Positions 45,899 through 58,907 are shown, counted from the stretch's first letter. The stretch is 64,000 bases of DNA from Cryobacterium sp. PH31-AA6 (GCF_030063195.1 NZ_JASISS010000002.1:62001-126000), one strand, 5' to 3'. The notes: generated by a model not told the origin, from the sequence alone. A program made the numbers and translations.

Positions 45899-46528
45899 CT
45901 ATTTGAGAACGTAAATGACGAGGAACAGGCCGATCCAGACGACGTCGACGAAGTGCCAGTAGTACGACACGACGATGGCGCTGGTGGCCTCTTTGTGGCC
46001 GAAGTTCTTGACCGCGAAGCCTCGGCCGATCACGAGCAGGAATGCGATCAGTCCGCCGGTCACGTGGATGCCGTGGAACCCGGTGGTGATGTAGAAGGCA
46101 GAGCCGTACGCGTTGCTGGACAGGGCGACGCCTTCTGACACGAGGGTGGCGTACTCGAGCACCTGGCCTGACACGAAGATGGCACCCAGCGCGTAGGTGA
46201 GGAAGAACCACTCGACCATGCCCCACTGGCTCGGCTTCCAGCCCGTTGACCTGGCCTGCAGACGTTCGGCGGCGAAGACTCCGAATTGGCACGTCACGGA
46301 GGACGTGACGAGGATCAGGGTGTTGACCAGGGCGAAGGAGAAGTTGTGCTTCTCCGTCTCGAACTGCCACAGTTCGGGCGATGTCGACCGGAGCGTGAAG
46401 TAGATCGCGAAGAGACCGGCGAAGAACATCACCTCGCTACCGAGCCAGACGATGGTGCCCACAGCCACGCTGTTGGGCCGATTAACCACGGGCGCTGTGG
46501 CTGAATAAGTAATTGAAGGGCTCGTCAC
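45899..46528 (-). CDS. ctaE: Cytochrome c oxidase subunit III
   Basis: 209 aa, about five membrane helices. Subunit III motifs: [17 protein letters not shown] near the N-terminus, the Glu-containing helix region, [11 protein letters not shown], and [18 protein letters not shown] at the C-terminus. The GTG start has CATAAT 6 nt upstream (complement 46535-46540), so the ctaE-qcrC-qcrA-qcrB operon probably starts leaderless. It is divergent from trpD. Confidence 0.95.
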   Translation of the reverse strand: MTSPSITYSATAPVVNRPNSVAVGTIVWLGSEVMFFAGLFAIYFTLRSTSPELWQFETEKHNFSFALVNTLILVTSSVTCQFGVFAAERLQARSTGWKPSQWGMVEWFFLTYALGAIFVSGQVLEYATLVSEGVALSSNAYGSAFYITTGFHGIHVTGGLIAFLLVIGRGFAVKNFGHKEATSAIVVSYYWHFVDVVWIGLFLVIYVLK

Positions 46529-46673
46529 CGTTCCATTATGGCCGATATCTCGCCGCAATTTGCTCAACCGAGGGTGCTTGTCGCACAAATCCGCGATTGG
46601 TGACCGGATTGGAACAAAGACGCCCCCGGAGCACCAATTCGGGTGGCCGTCGGATCTCCCTTACGATCGTGCC

Positions 46674-47726
46674 ATGCTCGAATTCCAGTCCTGGCCCAAT
46701 GTGATCAGCGCCCTCCTCGCCGGAGAGGACCTGAGTGTCTCCGATGCGGCATGGAGCATGGAACAGGTGATGCTGGGGGAGGCCACCCCCGCACAGCTCG
46801 CGGGATTCCTCGTGGCGTTGCGGGCAAAGGGGGAGACGGTCGACGAGATCGTGGGGTTCCGGGACGCCATCCTCGAACACGCCGTGCCGCTGGCGGTGAA
46901 CCCGATGGCGCTGGACATCGTGGGGACGGGCGGGGATCGCTTCGGTACCGTCAACGTCTCGACCATGGCATCCATCGTGTGCGCCGGCGCCGGCGTGCCG
47001 GTGATCAAGCACGGTAACCGTGCTGCGAGTTCCGCGTCGGGCTCGTCCGACGTGCTCGCGGCGCTCGGGATCGATCTCACGCTCTCCCCGGACAGGGTCG
47101 CCGCCATCCTCGACTCCGCCGGGATCACTTTCGCTTACGCCGCGGCCTTCCACCCGGGGTTTCGTCACGCGGCCACCGCCCGGAAGGAGCTGGGCATTCC
47201 CACGGTCTTCAACTTCCTTGGTCCCCTCTGCAACCCGGCGCGACCGGAGGCCTCGGCCGTGGGCGTGGCCAGTCTCGACCGGGTCCCGCTGATTGTCGGC
47301 GTCTTCCAGACCCGTGGCGCGACCGCCCTCGTTTTCCGCGGGGACGACGGCCTCGATGAGCTCACCACGACCGGCCACAGTCACATCTGGGAGGTGTCTC
47401 GCGGCCTGGTCACCGAACACGACATCGATCCGCGAGATCTCGGCATCAAACGGTCAAAGATCAGCGACCTGGTCGGCGGCGATGCCGAGCACAACGCGGA
47501 GGTCGTGCACAGGATGCTTGCCGGTCAGGACGACGCGGTGCGGGACATCGTGCTCCTGAACGCGGCGGCCGGGCTGGTTGCCTTCGATCTTGCCAAGGAC
47601 CCGGCCCAGGCGCAGGTCAACATTCTTGATCGTTTCCGCCTGAAAATGGCCGTGGCCGCGGAGGCTGTCGACTCCGGTGCGGCCACGGCCAAACTCGCCG
47701 AGTGGGTGGCGTCCAGCCGGGTGTGA
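46674..47726 (+). CDS. trpD: Anthranilate phosphoribosyltransferase
   Basis: 350 aa. It joins anthranilate to PRPP in tryptophan synthesis. PRPP site DIVGTGGDRFGTVNVST, KHGNRAASSASGSSDVL, the DEL-type motif (GLDELTTTG) and NFLGPLCNPARP. TACGAT lies 6 nt before the ATG (46662-46667), a leaderless layout. No other trp genes are near; the trpD-ctaE pairing is usual in actinobacteria. The stop is 11 nt from the convergent glpK. Confidence 0.95.
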   Translation: MLEFQSWPNVISALLAGEDLSVSDAAWSMEQVMLGEATPAQLAGFLVALRAKGETVDEIVGFRDAILEHAVPLAVNPMALDIVGTGGDRFGTVNVSTMASIVCAGAGVPVIKHGNRAASSASGSSDVLAALGIDLTLSPDRVAAILDSAGITFAYAAAFHPGFRHAATARKELGIPTVFNFLGPLCNPARPEASAVGVASLDRVPLIVGVFQTRGATALVFRGDDGLDELTTTGHSHIWEVSRGLVTEHDIDPRDLGIKRSKISDLVGGDAEHNAEVVHRMLAGQDDAVRDIVLLNAAAGLVAFDLAKDPAQAQVNILDRFRLKMAVAAEAVDSGAATAKLAEWVASSRV

Positions 47727-47736
47727 CCCGGCGGGG

Positions 47737-49251
47737 CTAGTTGACGTCCTCGTCGACCCAGCCGAAGGTCTTGGTGACGGCCTTCTTCCAGTTGCGCAGC
47801 AGGCGGTCACGCTCGGCGACGTCCATCTTTGGTGTCCACCGGCTGTCTTCCTGCCAGTTGGCGCGGAGCTCGTCGAGGCTGCTCCAGAAGCCGACGGCGA
47901 GGCCGGCCGCGTAGGCGGCGCCGAGCGCGGTCGTCTCGGCCACGACCGGACGCACGACCGGGACACCCAGGATGTCCGCCTGGAACTGCATCAGCGTGTT
48001 GTTGGCGATCATCCCGCCGTCGACCTTGAGCTCGGTCAGCGGAACCCCGGAGTCCGCGTTGACCGCGTCCAGCACCTCCCGGGTCTGGAAGGCCGTCGCC
48101 TCGAGTGCGGCCCGGGCGATGTGACCCTTGTTCACGAACCGGGTCAGACCGACCAGCGCGCCGCGGGCATCCGAACGCCAGTACGGCGCGAACAAACCGG
48201 AGAACGCCGGCACGAAGTACGCGCCGCCATTGTCCTCAACGGTCTTGGCCAGGGTCTCGATCTCCCCGGAGCTGCTGATCATGCCCAGGTTGTCGCGAAG
48301 CCACTGCACGAGAGCCCCGGTGACGGCGATCGCGCCCTCGAGCGCGTAGTGCGGCGCCTCGTCGCCGAGCTTGTAGCCGACCGTGGTGAGCAGACCGTTC
48401 TTGGAGTGCACGATCTCGGTGCCGGTGTTGAAGATGAGGAAGTTACCGGTGCCATACGTGTTCTTGGCCTCACCCTGGTCGAACGCGGCCTGGCCGAATG
48501 TTGCCGCCTGCTGGTCGCCGAGGATGCCCGCGATCGGTGTCTCGCGCAGCAGGCTGTGCTCGTTGACGTGGCCGTAGACCTCGGAGGAGGAGCGAATCTC
48601 GGGCAGCATCGACTTGGGCACGTCGAACGCGGCGAGGATGTCGTCGTCCCAGGCCAGGGTCTCCAGATCCATGAACATGGTGCGGCTGGCGTTGGTGACG
48701 TCGGTCGCGTGCACGCCGCCCTCGAGCCCGCCGGTCAGGTTCCAGAGCACCCACGAGTCGGTCGTGCCGAACATCAGCTGGCCGGCGTCGGCCTTCTCCC
48801 GGGCACCCTCGACGTTCTCGAGGATCCAGACGATCTTGGTGCCGGAGAAGTAGGTCGCCAGGGGCAGGCCGACCTGCTTCTTGAACCGCTCGACGCCGCC
48901 GTCGGCGGCGAGCCGGTCGACGATCGGCTGGGTGCGGGTGTCCTGCCAGACGATGGCGTTGTAGACGGGAAGACCGGTGGTGCGATCCCAGACCACGGCG
49001 GTCTCACGCTGGTTGGTGATGCCGACGGCGGCGATGTCGTGGCGGGTGAGGTTGGCCTTGGAGAGGGCCTGGCCGATCACCTCACGGGTGTTGTTCCAGA
49101 TCTCCATCGGGTCGTGCTCGACCCACCCGGCCTGGGGGAAAATCTGCTCATGCTCGAGCTGGCCGGTCGAGACGATCGACCCGGCCTTGTCGAAGATGAT
49201 CGCGCGGGAACTCGTCGTCCCCTGGTCGATCGCGATTACGTACTGAGCCAT
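47737..49251 (-). CDS. glpK: Glycerol kinase
   Basis: 504 aa, full length. It phosphorylates glycerol to sn-glycerol-3-phosphate. FGGY-family N-terminal [13 protein letters not shown], substrate/ATP motifs ([20 protein letters not shown]) and [22 protein letters not shown] precedes the ATG. It follows glpF on the same strand, with an intervening terminator hairpin at 49292-49329. No glpD lies in the window. Confidence 0.97.
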   Translation of the reverse strand: MAQYVIAIDQGTTSSRAIIFDKAGSIVSTGQLEHEQIFPQAGWVEHDPMEIWNNTREVIGQALSKANLTRHDIAAVGITNQRETAVVWDRTTGLPVYNAIVWQDTRTQPIVDRLAADGGVERFKKQVGLPLATYFSGTKIVWILENVEGAREKADAGQLMFGTTDSWVLWNLTGGLEGGVHATDVTNASRTMFMDLETLAWDDDILAAFDVPKSMLPEIRSSSEVYGHVNEHSLLRETPIAGILGDQQAATFGQAAFDQGEAKNTYGTGNFLIFNTGTEIVHSKNGLLTTVGYKLGDEAPHYALEGAIAVTGALVQWLRDNLGMISSSGEIETLAKTVEDNGGAYFVPAFSGLFAPYWRSDARGALVGLTRFVNKGHIARAALEATAFQTREVLDAVNADSGVPLTELKVDGGMIANNTLMQFQADILGVPVVRPVVAETTALGAAYAAGLAVGFWSSLDELRANWQEDSRWTPKMDVAERDRLLRNWKKAVTKTFGWVDEDVN

Positions 49252-49291
49252 GGGTAACTCCTTATTGTGTGACGCGTTGTATGGGCTGACA

Positions 49292-49329
49292 CAAAAAAAT
49301 CTGGGCCGATCCAGAATCTGAATCGGCCC
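49292..49329 (-). terminator. Terminator between glpF and glpK
   Basis: Minus strand: GGGCCGAT (complement 49322-49329) pairs with ATCGGCCC (complement 49303-49310), then, two bases on, a run of seven T (complement 49293-49299). Because glpK lies just downstream on the same strand, it may reduce or regulate read-through from glpF. Confidence 0.85.
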
Positions 49330-49338
49330 GTGGGTGCG

Positions 49339-50103
49339 CTAGTTGAGGAGCGGCAGGAGAAGTGCGGAGGACCAGCCGGCGGCCAGCCCGCCTAGGATCG
49401 GCCCGACGACGGGAACCCACGAGTAGGCCCAGTCGGAGGAACCCTTGCCCTTGATCGGCAGCAGGAAGTGCGCGATCCGGGGCCCGAGGTCACGGGCCGG
49501 GTTGATCGCGTACCCGGTCGGCCCGCCGAGCGAGGTACCGATCACGATAACCAGCAGCGCAACCGGCAGGGCACCGAGGGCTGCCAAACCACCGTTTTCA
49601 CCCTGGCGTCCGCCACCGAAGGCGAGCACCACGAACACCAGCACGAAGGTGCCGATGAACTCGGTGACGAGGTTCCAGCCGTAGGACCGGATCGCCGGAC
49701 CGGTCGAGAACACGCCCAGCTTGTTGGCCGCGTTCGGCTCCTGGTCGAAGTGCTGCTTGTAGGCCAGCCAACAGGCGACGGCCCCAAGGAAGGCGCCCAA
49801 CATCTGGCCGGCGATGTACACCAGCACCGACAGGAATGTGACGGGCACTCCGGCGCCGAACTCGGTGGCGCCGGAGGCCACCAGGCCGAGCGTGACAGCG
49901 GGGTTGATGTGCGCGCCGGAGTTGTAGGCGACGACGACACCGGCGAAGACGGCAAGGCCCCAACCGATGGTCACCATGAGGAAGCCACCGCCGACACCCT
50001 TGTTCTTCGCTAGGGCGACGTTGGCGACGACTCCGGTACCGAGAAGGATGAGCATCGCTGTGCCCACAACCTCCGACAAAAACACGACTCCAATATTGTC
50101 CAC
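49339..50103 (-). CDS. glpF: Glycerol uptake facilitator (MIP/aquaglyceroporin)
   Basis: 254 aa, six membrane helices with the two half-membrane NPA loops: GAHINPAVTLG (about residue 65) and YAINPARDLGPR (about 205). The Asp after the second NPAR (NPARD) is the aquaglyceroporin marker, so glycerol passage is more likely than water only. The GTG start follows GGAAGG. A perfect 16-bp palindrome lies 25 bp upstream. Confidence 0.93.
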   Translation of the reverse strand: MDNIGVVFLSEVVGTAMLILLGTGVVANVALAKNKGVGGGFLMVTIGWGLAVFAGVVVAYNSGAHINPAVTLGLVASGATEFGAGVPVTFLSVLVYIAGQMLGAFLGAVACWLAYKQHFDQEPNAANKLGVFSTGPAIRSYGWNLVTEFIGTFVLVFVVLAFGGGRQGENGGLAALGALPVALLVIVIGTSLGGPTGYAINPARDLGPRIAHFLLPIKGKGSSDWAYSWVPVVGPILGGLAAGWSSALLLPLLN

Positions 50104-50127
50104 TTTGACCTTCCTTGGTGAGGCTGA

Positions 50128-50143
50128 AGACGCCGCGGCGTCT
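50128..50143. promoter_or_regulatory. 16-bp perfect palindrome upstream of glpF
   Basis: AGACGCCGCGGCGTCT is self-complementary. It lies between the glpF start and a plausible -10 (TATGGT, complement 50167-50172), so in the leader. It could be an operator or an RNA hairpin, or occur by chance in GC-rich DNA. Confidence 0.35.
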
Positions 50144-50330
50144 CCTCGCGGTGAGCGGTTGGCAACACCATAGCGCGGTGGCAGGATGAACGGAATGGGC
50201 AGGTGACCGAGCCATTATTTACCCCTTACCGGTGAACGCTCCAGCGCGTAGGTTGGGAATGAAACCTGCATGCATGCGAACGCGGCTCCTTGTGACGCGT
50301 CGTCCAATCACCTCGATCGAAGGAAGAGTA

Positions 50331-51332
<1,002 letters not shown>

Positions 51333-51343
51333 AGGGAGAACGA

Positions 51344-51982
51344 ATGAATTTGGATGTCACCTGGGCCAAGGCCTGGATCCGGACCGGCGCGAACGTCATG
51401 AGCGAACACCGGGTCGAGTTGCTCGACCTGGACCGTGCGATCGGCGACGGAGACCACGGTGAGAATATGGACCGCGGCTTCCAGGCCGTACTGGCCAAAC
51501 TCGACGCGGTGCCGGCGGAGGCCAACCCGGGTGATGTGCTGAAGATGGTGGCCACCACTCTCATCTCCACCGTCGGCGGGGCGGCCGGGCCGTTGTACGG
51601 CACCGCGTTTCTCAAGGCTGCCATCGCCGTCCAGGACAAGAGCGACCTCGACGGCGCCGCCCTCGTCGCGCTTTTGACCGCGGGGAGGGATGGCATCGTA
51701 CTCAGAGGCAAGGCCGAGTCCGGCGACAAGACCATGGTGGATGCCTGGACCCCCGCGGTCGACGCCGCCGCGGCAGCGCAGGCCTCCGGAGCGGATGCCC
51801 CTGCCATCCTGCTGGCCGCGGCCGAGGCGGCCGAGGCCGGTGCGCTGGCCACGGAACCGCTCATTGCCCGCAAGGGTCGGGCCAGCTACCTGGGGGAGCG
51901 GGCCATCGGTCACCGCGATCCCGGCGCTCAGTCCTCTGCCCTGCTGTTGAGGGCCGCGGCCGACACTGCGACGCAGGGCTGA
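51344..51982 (+). CDS. dhaL: Dihydroxyacetone kinase subunit DhaL (ADP-binding)
   Basis: 212 aa, an all-helical barrel holding a tightly bound ADP that is rephosphorylated by DhaM. Metal/nucleotide motif LDRAIGDGDHGENM (Asp residues coordinating Mg) and the TVGGAAGPLYGTAF loop. The ATG behind GAGGGAG is chosen over an in-frame GTG 24 nt earlier. It is 11 nt after dhaK and 2 nt before dhaM. Confidence 0.95.
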   Translation: MNLDVTWAKAWIRTGANVMSEHRVELLDLDRAIGDGDHGENMDRGFQAVLAKLDAVPAEANPGDVLKMVATTLISTVGGAAGPLYGTAFLKAAIAVQDKSDLDGAALVALLTAGRDGIVLRGKAESGDKTMVDAWTPAVDAAAAAQASGADAPAILLAAAEAAEAGALATEPLIARKGRASYLGERAIGHRDPGAQSSALLLRAAADTATQG

Positions 51983-51984
51983 GG

Positions 51985-52674
51985 ATGGCGGACTCGGCCC
52001 TGGTGGGTCTCGTCTTCGTATCCCACAGCGTGAAGATCGCGGACGGCCTCGTCGATTTGGCACGCCAGATGGCGCCCCGCACCGTGCTGGCCGCGGCCGG
52101 CGGAACCGACGATGGCGGGATCGGCACCAGCTTCACGCTGGTGCTGGCGGGGATTGAGCGGGCGGATGCGGGGGCCGGCGTTGTCGTGCTCTGCGACCTC
52201 GGTTCCGCCATTCTCACCGCCGAGACCGCGCTCGACTTCCTCGACGAGTCGGTGCGAGAGCGTGTGCGCGTCGTCGACGCACCGATCGTCGAAGGGGGAG
52301 TGGCCGCAGCCGTCGCCGCGGAGATCGGGGGCAAACTCGATGACGTGGTACGCGCAGCGAGGTCGGCGGTGCCGGTGGCCGCCGCCGCGCCGGCCGGCGA
52401 CGCTTCTGCCGGTCCGGAGACGGTCACCCGCACGGTCACCCTCGTCAACAAGGACGGCCTGCACGCCCGGCCCGCCGCGGACTTCGTGAAACTGGCCAGC
52501 ACGTTCGATGCCAAGGTCACGGTCAACGGCAAGGATGCCGCGAGCCTGCTCGCGATCATGTCGCTCGGGCTGATCAGGGGCAAGACCGCGGTGATTTCCT
52601 CCTCGGGCGCGAATGGCGCCGAGGCGGTCGAGGCCCTGGCGAACCTGCTCGAATCGGGTTTCGGCGAGGAGTAG
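51985..52674 (+). CDS. dhaM: Phosphotransferase subunit DhaM (EIIA-HPr fusion)
   Basis: 229 aa. It carries phosphate from the PEP:sugar phosphotransferase system to DhaL. Residues 1-125 are the mannose-EIIA-like domain with phospho-His14 (FVSHS). After an Ala/Pro linker comes an HPr-like domain (about 147-226) with phospho-His160 (KDGLHARPAA). The C-terminal EI-like domain of E. coli DhaM is absent, so phosphate should come from the general PTS enzyme I. Confidence 0.93.
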   Translation: MADSALVGLVFVSHSVKIADGLVDLARQMAPRTVLAAAGGTDDGGIGTSFTLVLAGIERADAGAGVVVLCDLGSAILTAETALDFLDESVRERVRVVDAPIVEGGVAAAVAAEIGGKLDDVVRAARSAVPVAAAAPAGDASAGPETVTRTVTLVNKDGLHARPAADFVKLASTFDAKVTVNGKDAASLLAIMSLGLIRGKTAVISSSGANGAEAVEALANLLESGFGEE

Positions 52675-52746
52675 CGGTGTCGCGACCCGGAGATGTGAGC
52701 CCGTTCGGAACGGCCGCGCAGAGTTGTCCAATCCGGTGCGCGCCGG

Positions 52747-52763
52747 GCGCATTGTCCATGCGC
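52747..52763. promoter_or_regulatory. Inverted repeat upstream of the SRPBCC gene
   Basis: GCGCAT-5 nt-ATGCGC, perfect 6-bp arms, 53 bp before the SRPBCC start and 72 bp after dhaM. It may be an operator. No other feature is seen in this 142-nt gap apart from a GAGAGGG ribosome site. Confidence 0.35.
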
Positions 52764-52816
52764 AACACCTCGGCACCCGCCGCCCAGGCACGCGCAACCG
52801 CTGAGAGGGACTGCAG

Positions 52817-53503
52817 ATGAACAGGGAGTTCGAGATCGTGGTCGAGGGGGAGTACCCCGGGACTCCGGAGCAGGTCTGGAACGCGGTGACGACGGAGACG
52901 GCCGGGTGGCTCTTTCCGGCCGACGGGTTGGTCGGGGTAGACCTCGTTGCGGAACGACCCAGGCACCACGTCCACCGGATGGAAGGCGCGGACGGGTGGT
53001 TCAACCAGCTCGAACAGGTCATTGAGGCCCGCGCCGACGGCCGATCGTTCCTGCGCTGGGTGCACAGCGGGGTCTTCACCGACGATTGGGAGACCCAGTA
53101 CGACGGCGCCAGCCAGCACACCGCCTTTTACCTGCACACCCTGGCCGAATACCTCGAGCATTTTTCCGGCCGCCCGGTGATCTTCGCGGCGGTCGACGGT
53201 CCCGCTGCGGCGACCGGTCCCGACGCGTTCGACCGGGTCAAGGCGGCGCTCGAACTCGGCTCCGGAGCCGGTCCGGGAACTCAGGTGCCCGTGGCCCTGC
53301 CCGGCGTCGCGTCCTCAACCGCCATCGTCGACTTCTGGGGCGATCATTTCGTCGGTCTCCGTACGAATGACGCTCTCTATCGATTCTTCGGGCGCAACGC
53401 CTTCGGCGGGCCGGTCGGGATGACCGTGCACGATTTCGGCGTCGGCGACGCCGCGGAGCTGCAGGCCGCCTGGCAGGACTGGCTGGACCGCATCTTCGAC
53501 TGA
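52817..53503 (+). CDS. SRPBCC/AHSA1-like domain protein
   Basis: 228 aa. The hydrophobic-cavity START/Bet v1 fold is suggested by the opening FEIVVEGEYPGTPEQVWNAVTT, a WLFPADG segment and a WGDHFVG block near the C-terminus. Family members bind small hydrophobic ligands; the ligand is unknown here. No ArsR-type regulator, a frequent partner, is adjacent. GAGAGGG precedes the ATG. Confidence 0.78.
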   Translation: MNREFEIVVEGEYPGTPEQVWNAVTTETAGWLFPADGLVGVDLVAERPRHHVHRMEGADGWFNQLEQVIEARADGRSFLRWVHSGVFTDDWETQYDGASQHTAFYLHTLAEYLEHFSGRPVIFAAVDGPAAATGPDAFDRVKAALELGSGAGPGTQVPVALPGVASSTAIVDFWGDHFVGLRTNDALYRFFGRNAFGGPVGMTVHDFGVGDAAELQAAWQDWLDRIFD

Positions 53504-53541
53504 CGCGGAGGTGCGAGGACCGCGCGACCGGGGCGGTCCGG

Positions 53542-55950
<2,409 letters not shown>

Positions 55951-56117
55951 CATGACTCCAATCGATATCTGGGGCAGGCCTGGCTGAGCCCCGACGTCAT
56001 CCGAGACGAGTCAACCAGTTTCCGGCGCTCCGGGAGAAGCGACGCATCATGGATGCGTACCTGAGCCGGAACTTCCCGGCGCTACCGCGGCAGATCACCA
56101 CGGAATATGCTGGCGCC

Positions 56118-56210
56118 ATGACCAAAGCGCTCCGTACAGGAGACCCCCGCGAATTCGCCGTCAACCGCGATTCTGCGGTGGCACTCGCCGCGGAGAGCTC
56201 CGCCCGGTGA
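56118..56210 (+). CDS. 30-codon upstream ORF coupled to the antiporter gene
   Basis: 30 aa (begins MTKALRTGD, ends AAESSAR). TATGCT (56106-56111) lies 6 nt before its ATG, the same leaderless spacing as many genes here. Its TGA overlaps the GTG start of the antiporter (GTGA, 56207-56210). The antiporter GTG has little Shine-Dalgarno support, so this ORF is probably needed to bring ribosomes to it. No known domain. It could be a leader peptide or simply the true N-terminal feed for coupling. Real translation is not proven. Confidence 0.5.
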   Translation: MTKALRTGDPREFAVNRDSAVALAAESSAR

Positions 56211-57391
56211 TCCTCAGCTTCGGCATCGTGCTTCTTGCGGCGATCCTGATCTCCGGCATCGCCCATCGCACGGTGCTCTCCACTGCCGTGTTGTTCCTCG
56301 TTGCCGGGTTCCTGCTCGGCCAGGGAATGGCCGGTGTCCTGGTGCTTGAGGCGGGGGATAGCCAGGTCAGCCAGCTCGCGCAGATCGCACTGTTTGTCGT
56401 GCTGTTCACCGACGGCCAGCGACTCGCGATCCGCGACCTGGCGAAGGCCTGGCGCCTTCCCGGGCGTGCCCTGCTGCTCGGCATGCCGCTGACCTTCGTG
56501 ATCACCGCGCTGCTCGGCGTGTGGCTCGTCGGTCTGCCGTGGCCGGAGGCGCTGCTGATCGCGGCGGTGCTCGCCCCGACCGATCCGGTCTTCGCCTCGG
56601 CGATCGTCGGCCGGATCGAGATCCCGGCGCGGGTGCGCGGCCTGCTCAACGTGGAGTCGGGGCTCAACGACGGCCTCGCCCTCCCGGTTGTCCTGATCCT
56701 CGTCGCGGCAATCGGGGGACCGGAGGTCGACTACGTCGTGCTCGCCCTCGAACTGGTGGGCGGCATCCTGCTCGGAGTCGCTGTGCCGATCCTCGTCACG
56801 CTTCTGCTTCGCATCCGGTACCTCGCGGCGACACCGCTGTACGCCGCGCTCGGTCCCGCCGCGATCGCGATCATCATCTACGGCGTCGCCGTCGCCACCG
56901 GGGCGAACCTGTATCTGGCCGCGTTCTCGGCGGGCATCACCATTGCCAGCGCCGCACCCGAACTGCGTGATGCGTTCATCGATTACGGGGAGTACATCGC
57001 GGAGATCGTCAAGTTGCTGGCCATCTTTGTGTTCGGTGCGCTGATCGCACCGAGCGTGCTCGCCGACGTCTCACCGCTGGGCTATCTCTTCGCCGTTCTG
57101 ATCCTGGTGATCGCGAGACCGCTCGCCGTCGAGGCCGCGCTCATCGGGAGCAAACTGCCGTGGGAGGAACGCGCAACTGCGGCCTGGTTCGGCCCCAAGG
57201 GCTTCGCCTCCGTGCTGTACGGCCTTCTCGTGCTGGAAAGCGGCAATCCCGACGCCGCACACCTGTTCCACCTCATCGTCGTCGCAATCTCGCTGTCGAT
57301 CATCGCCCACTCATCCACCGACGTACCGATTGCCGGCTACTTCGCCCGGCTCGAGAAGGAAGACCTGGCCTCGAGGTCGGGGCAGCGGTGA
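56207..57391 (+). CDS. CPA1-type cation:proton antiporter
   Basis: 394 aa with about 12 membrane segments. The transport-site region of monovalent cation:proton antiporters is seen in LAPTDPVFASAIVG (Asp about residue 125) and LNVESGLNDGLALP (Asp about 155), an ND-type motif. The substrate (Na+ or K+) is unknown. The cytosolic tail is short and no regulatory TrkA domain is present. The GTG start overlaps the stop of the 30-codon ORF. Confidence 0.9.
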   Translation: MILSFGIVLLAAILISGIAHRTVLSTAVLFLVAGFLLGQGMAGVLVLEAGDSQVSQLAQIALFVVLFTDGQRLAIRDLAKAWRLPGRALLLGMPLTFVITALLGVWLVGLPWPEALLIAAVLAPTDPVFASAIVGRIEIPARVRGLLNVESGLNDGLALPVVLILVAAIGGPEVDYVVLALELVGGILLGVAVPILVTLLLRIRYLAATPLYAALGPAAIAIIIYGVAVATGANLYLAAFSAGITIASAAPELRDAFIDYGEYIAEIVKLLAIFVFGALIAPSVLADVSPLGYLFAVLILVIARPLAVEAALIGSKLPWEERATAAWFGPKGFASVLYGLLVLESGNPDAAHLFHLIVVAISLSIIAHSSTDVPIAGYFARLEKEDLASRSGQR

Positions 57392-57464
57392 TCGGCGTAC
57401 ACTATCGGGCACGAGGGTGGAATGCCGTCAACCGGCTGGAGTCCCGCCCGGCGGAGGAGCACAA

Positions 57465-57887
57465 ATGAGCCTCAATATCGACGCGCTGCTGGCGGCGGTC
57501 AACGACCATGATCTGCAGCGGATGATTGCGTTCTTCGATCCCGGTTACCGGAGCGTCCAGCCTGCCCACCCTGCTCGAGCCTTCGTGGGGAACGCGCAGG
57601 TGCTGGCCAATTGGACGGCGATGTTCGCGGGGATTCCCGACGTGCGAGCGGTGCTCGGGAGGGTGGTCCAGGACGGCGAGACGACCTGGTGCGAGTGGTC
57701 CTGGTCTGGCACGCGAACCGATGGGCTGCCGTTCAAGTCCGCCGGCGTGGTCCTCTTCGAGTCACGAGACCGTGTGATCACCGCGGGAACGTTCTACATG
57801 GAGGACGTCGAGATCGACGGAGCCGGCATCGATCAGACCGTGCATGGCATGTCGGGGCGCCTTCCCGGTGACGGCGCCCAATTGTGA
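57465..57887 (+). CDS. NTF2-like (SnoaL-type) protein
   Basis: 140 aa. The cone-shaped NTF2-like fold is suggested by the opening LLAAVNDHDLQRMIAFFDPGYRSVQPAHP and a WCEWSWSGTRTDG strand pair. Family members include isomerases, cyclases and ligand-binding proteins; the function cannot be assigned. A strong GGAGGAG site precedes the ATG at 57465. The next gene starts 7 nt after its stop. Confidence 0.82.
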   Translation: MSLNIDALLAAVNDHDLQRMIAFFDPGYRSVQPAHPARAFVGNAQVLANWTAMFAGIPDVRAVLGRVVQDGETTWCEWSWSGTRTDGLPFKSAGVVLFESRDRVITAGTFYMEDVEIDGAGIDQTVHGMSGRLPGDGAQL

Positions 57888-57894
57888 CCAGCCA

Positions 57895-58833
57895 ATGAAC
57901 CGAGCCGGTCAGGTCACGTCGGTGACCTCTCGCCACGTGCCGGAGAACGTCCCTCGTACGGCTTTGGTGCTCGGCGGTGGGGGATCGACCGGCAACGCGT
58001 GGCTGATCGGCATCGTCGCCGGCCTGGTCGATGCGGGGCTGGACGTGACCGAGGCGGACCTGACCATCGGCACATCAGCCGGATCCACGGCGGCGGCCCA
58101 GGTTGCCGGCGCGAGCCCGGCCGATCTCCTCGCCGCCATCCTGACCGCCGTCCCCGAGCACCGGGCCGGAGCGGTCGCAGCCGACCGAGGGCGTGTTCCG
58201 GCCAGACCGGCGGGGGACCACCTGGACAGGCTGGGCAGGATCATCGCCTCCTCGGAGGATGCGGCCGACCTGCGCCGCAGATTGGGTGCGGCCGCTCTCG
58301 ATCTGGATGCGGAGTCTGACGGCTCCTGGCAGGAGCGGTGGCGCGCCACCGTCGCCTCACGGTTGCCCAGTCCGAACTGGCCGAACCGAACTGTGCGCAT
58401 CACGGCGGTCGATGCCCGCTCTGGTGCACCGGTCGTGTTCGATCGCCAGAGCGGAGTCGATCTGGCGGACGCTGTCGCCGCGAGCTGCGCCAGTGGTCTG
58501 CCCTACAGGATCGGCGACGACCGGTACATCGACGGCGGCTATCGCTCCAATGCCGACAATGCGGATCTGGCGGCCGGATACGACCGGGTGCTGGTGCTGT
58601 CACCCTTCGGCGGCCGGTCGCTGACGCCGGTGCACTGGGGCACACATCTTGCCCACCAGGTCGACGAACTTCGCGCACACGGCAGCAGGGTTGTCACGGT
58701 TTTCCCGGAGAAGGGGTCCGAGCACCTGTTCGGCGGCAACGCGATGGATCCGTCGCTGCGTCCCACCGCCGCACGAGCCGGTCGCGACCAGGGCAGAGCC
58801 CTCGCCGTCGAGCTCGGCGAATTCTGGCGCTGA
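57895..58833 (+). CDS. Patatin-like phospholipase family protein
   Basis: 312 aa. The catalytic Ser-Asp dyad is clear: oxyanion loop GGGGSTGNAWL, nucleophile elbow GTSAGS (Ser about residue 61), and the Asp in YIDGGYRSN (about residue 221). It probably cleaves acyl esters in lipids. There is no signal peptide. The ATG start is the best available within 7 nt of the preceding stop, but has weak ribosome-site support. Confidence 0.88.
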   Translation: MNRAGQVTSVTSRHVPENVPRTALVLGGGGSTGNAWLIGIVAGLVDAGLDVTEADLTIGTSAGSTAAAQVAGASPADLLAAILTAVPEHRAGAVAADRGRVPARPAGDHLDRLGRIIASSEDAADLRRRLGAAALDLDAESDGSWQERWRATVASRLPSPNWPNRTVRITAVDARSGAPVVFDRQSGVDLADAVAASCASGLPYRIGDDRYIDGGYRSNADNADLAAGYDRVLVLSPFGGRSLTPVHWGTHLAHQVDELRAHGSRVVTVFPEKGSEHLFGGNAMDPSLRPTAARAGRDQGRALAVELGEFWR

Positions 58834-58907
58834 CGAGGCGAGCGGGGAAGAGGAGAGGAGATGCGTCAGACGTAGCGGAATCGGGGGAGTCGTGCCAGCG
58901 TGAATGG

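Noticed and set aside
47677-49257. 526-codon open frame antisense to glpK
   Set aside because: A shadow of glpK; no domain, no start signal.
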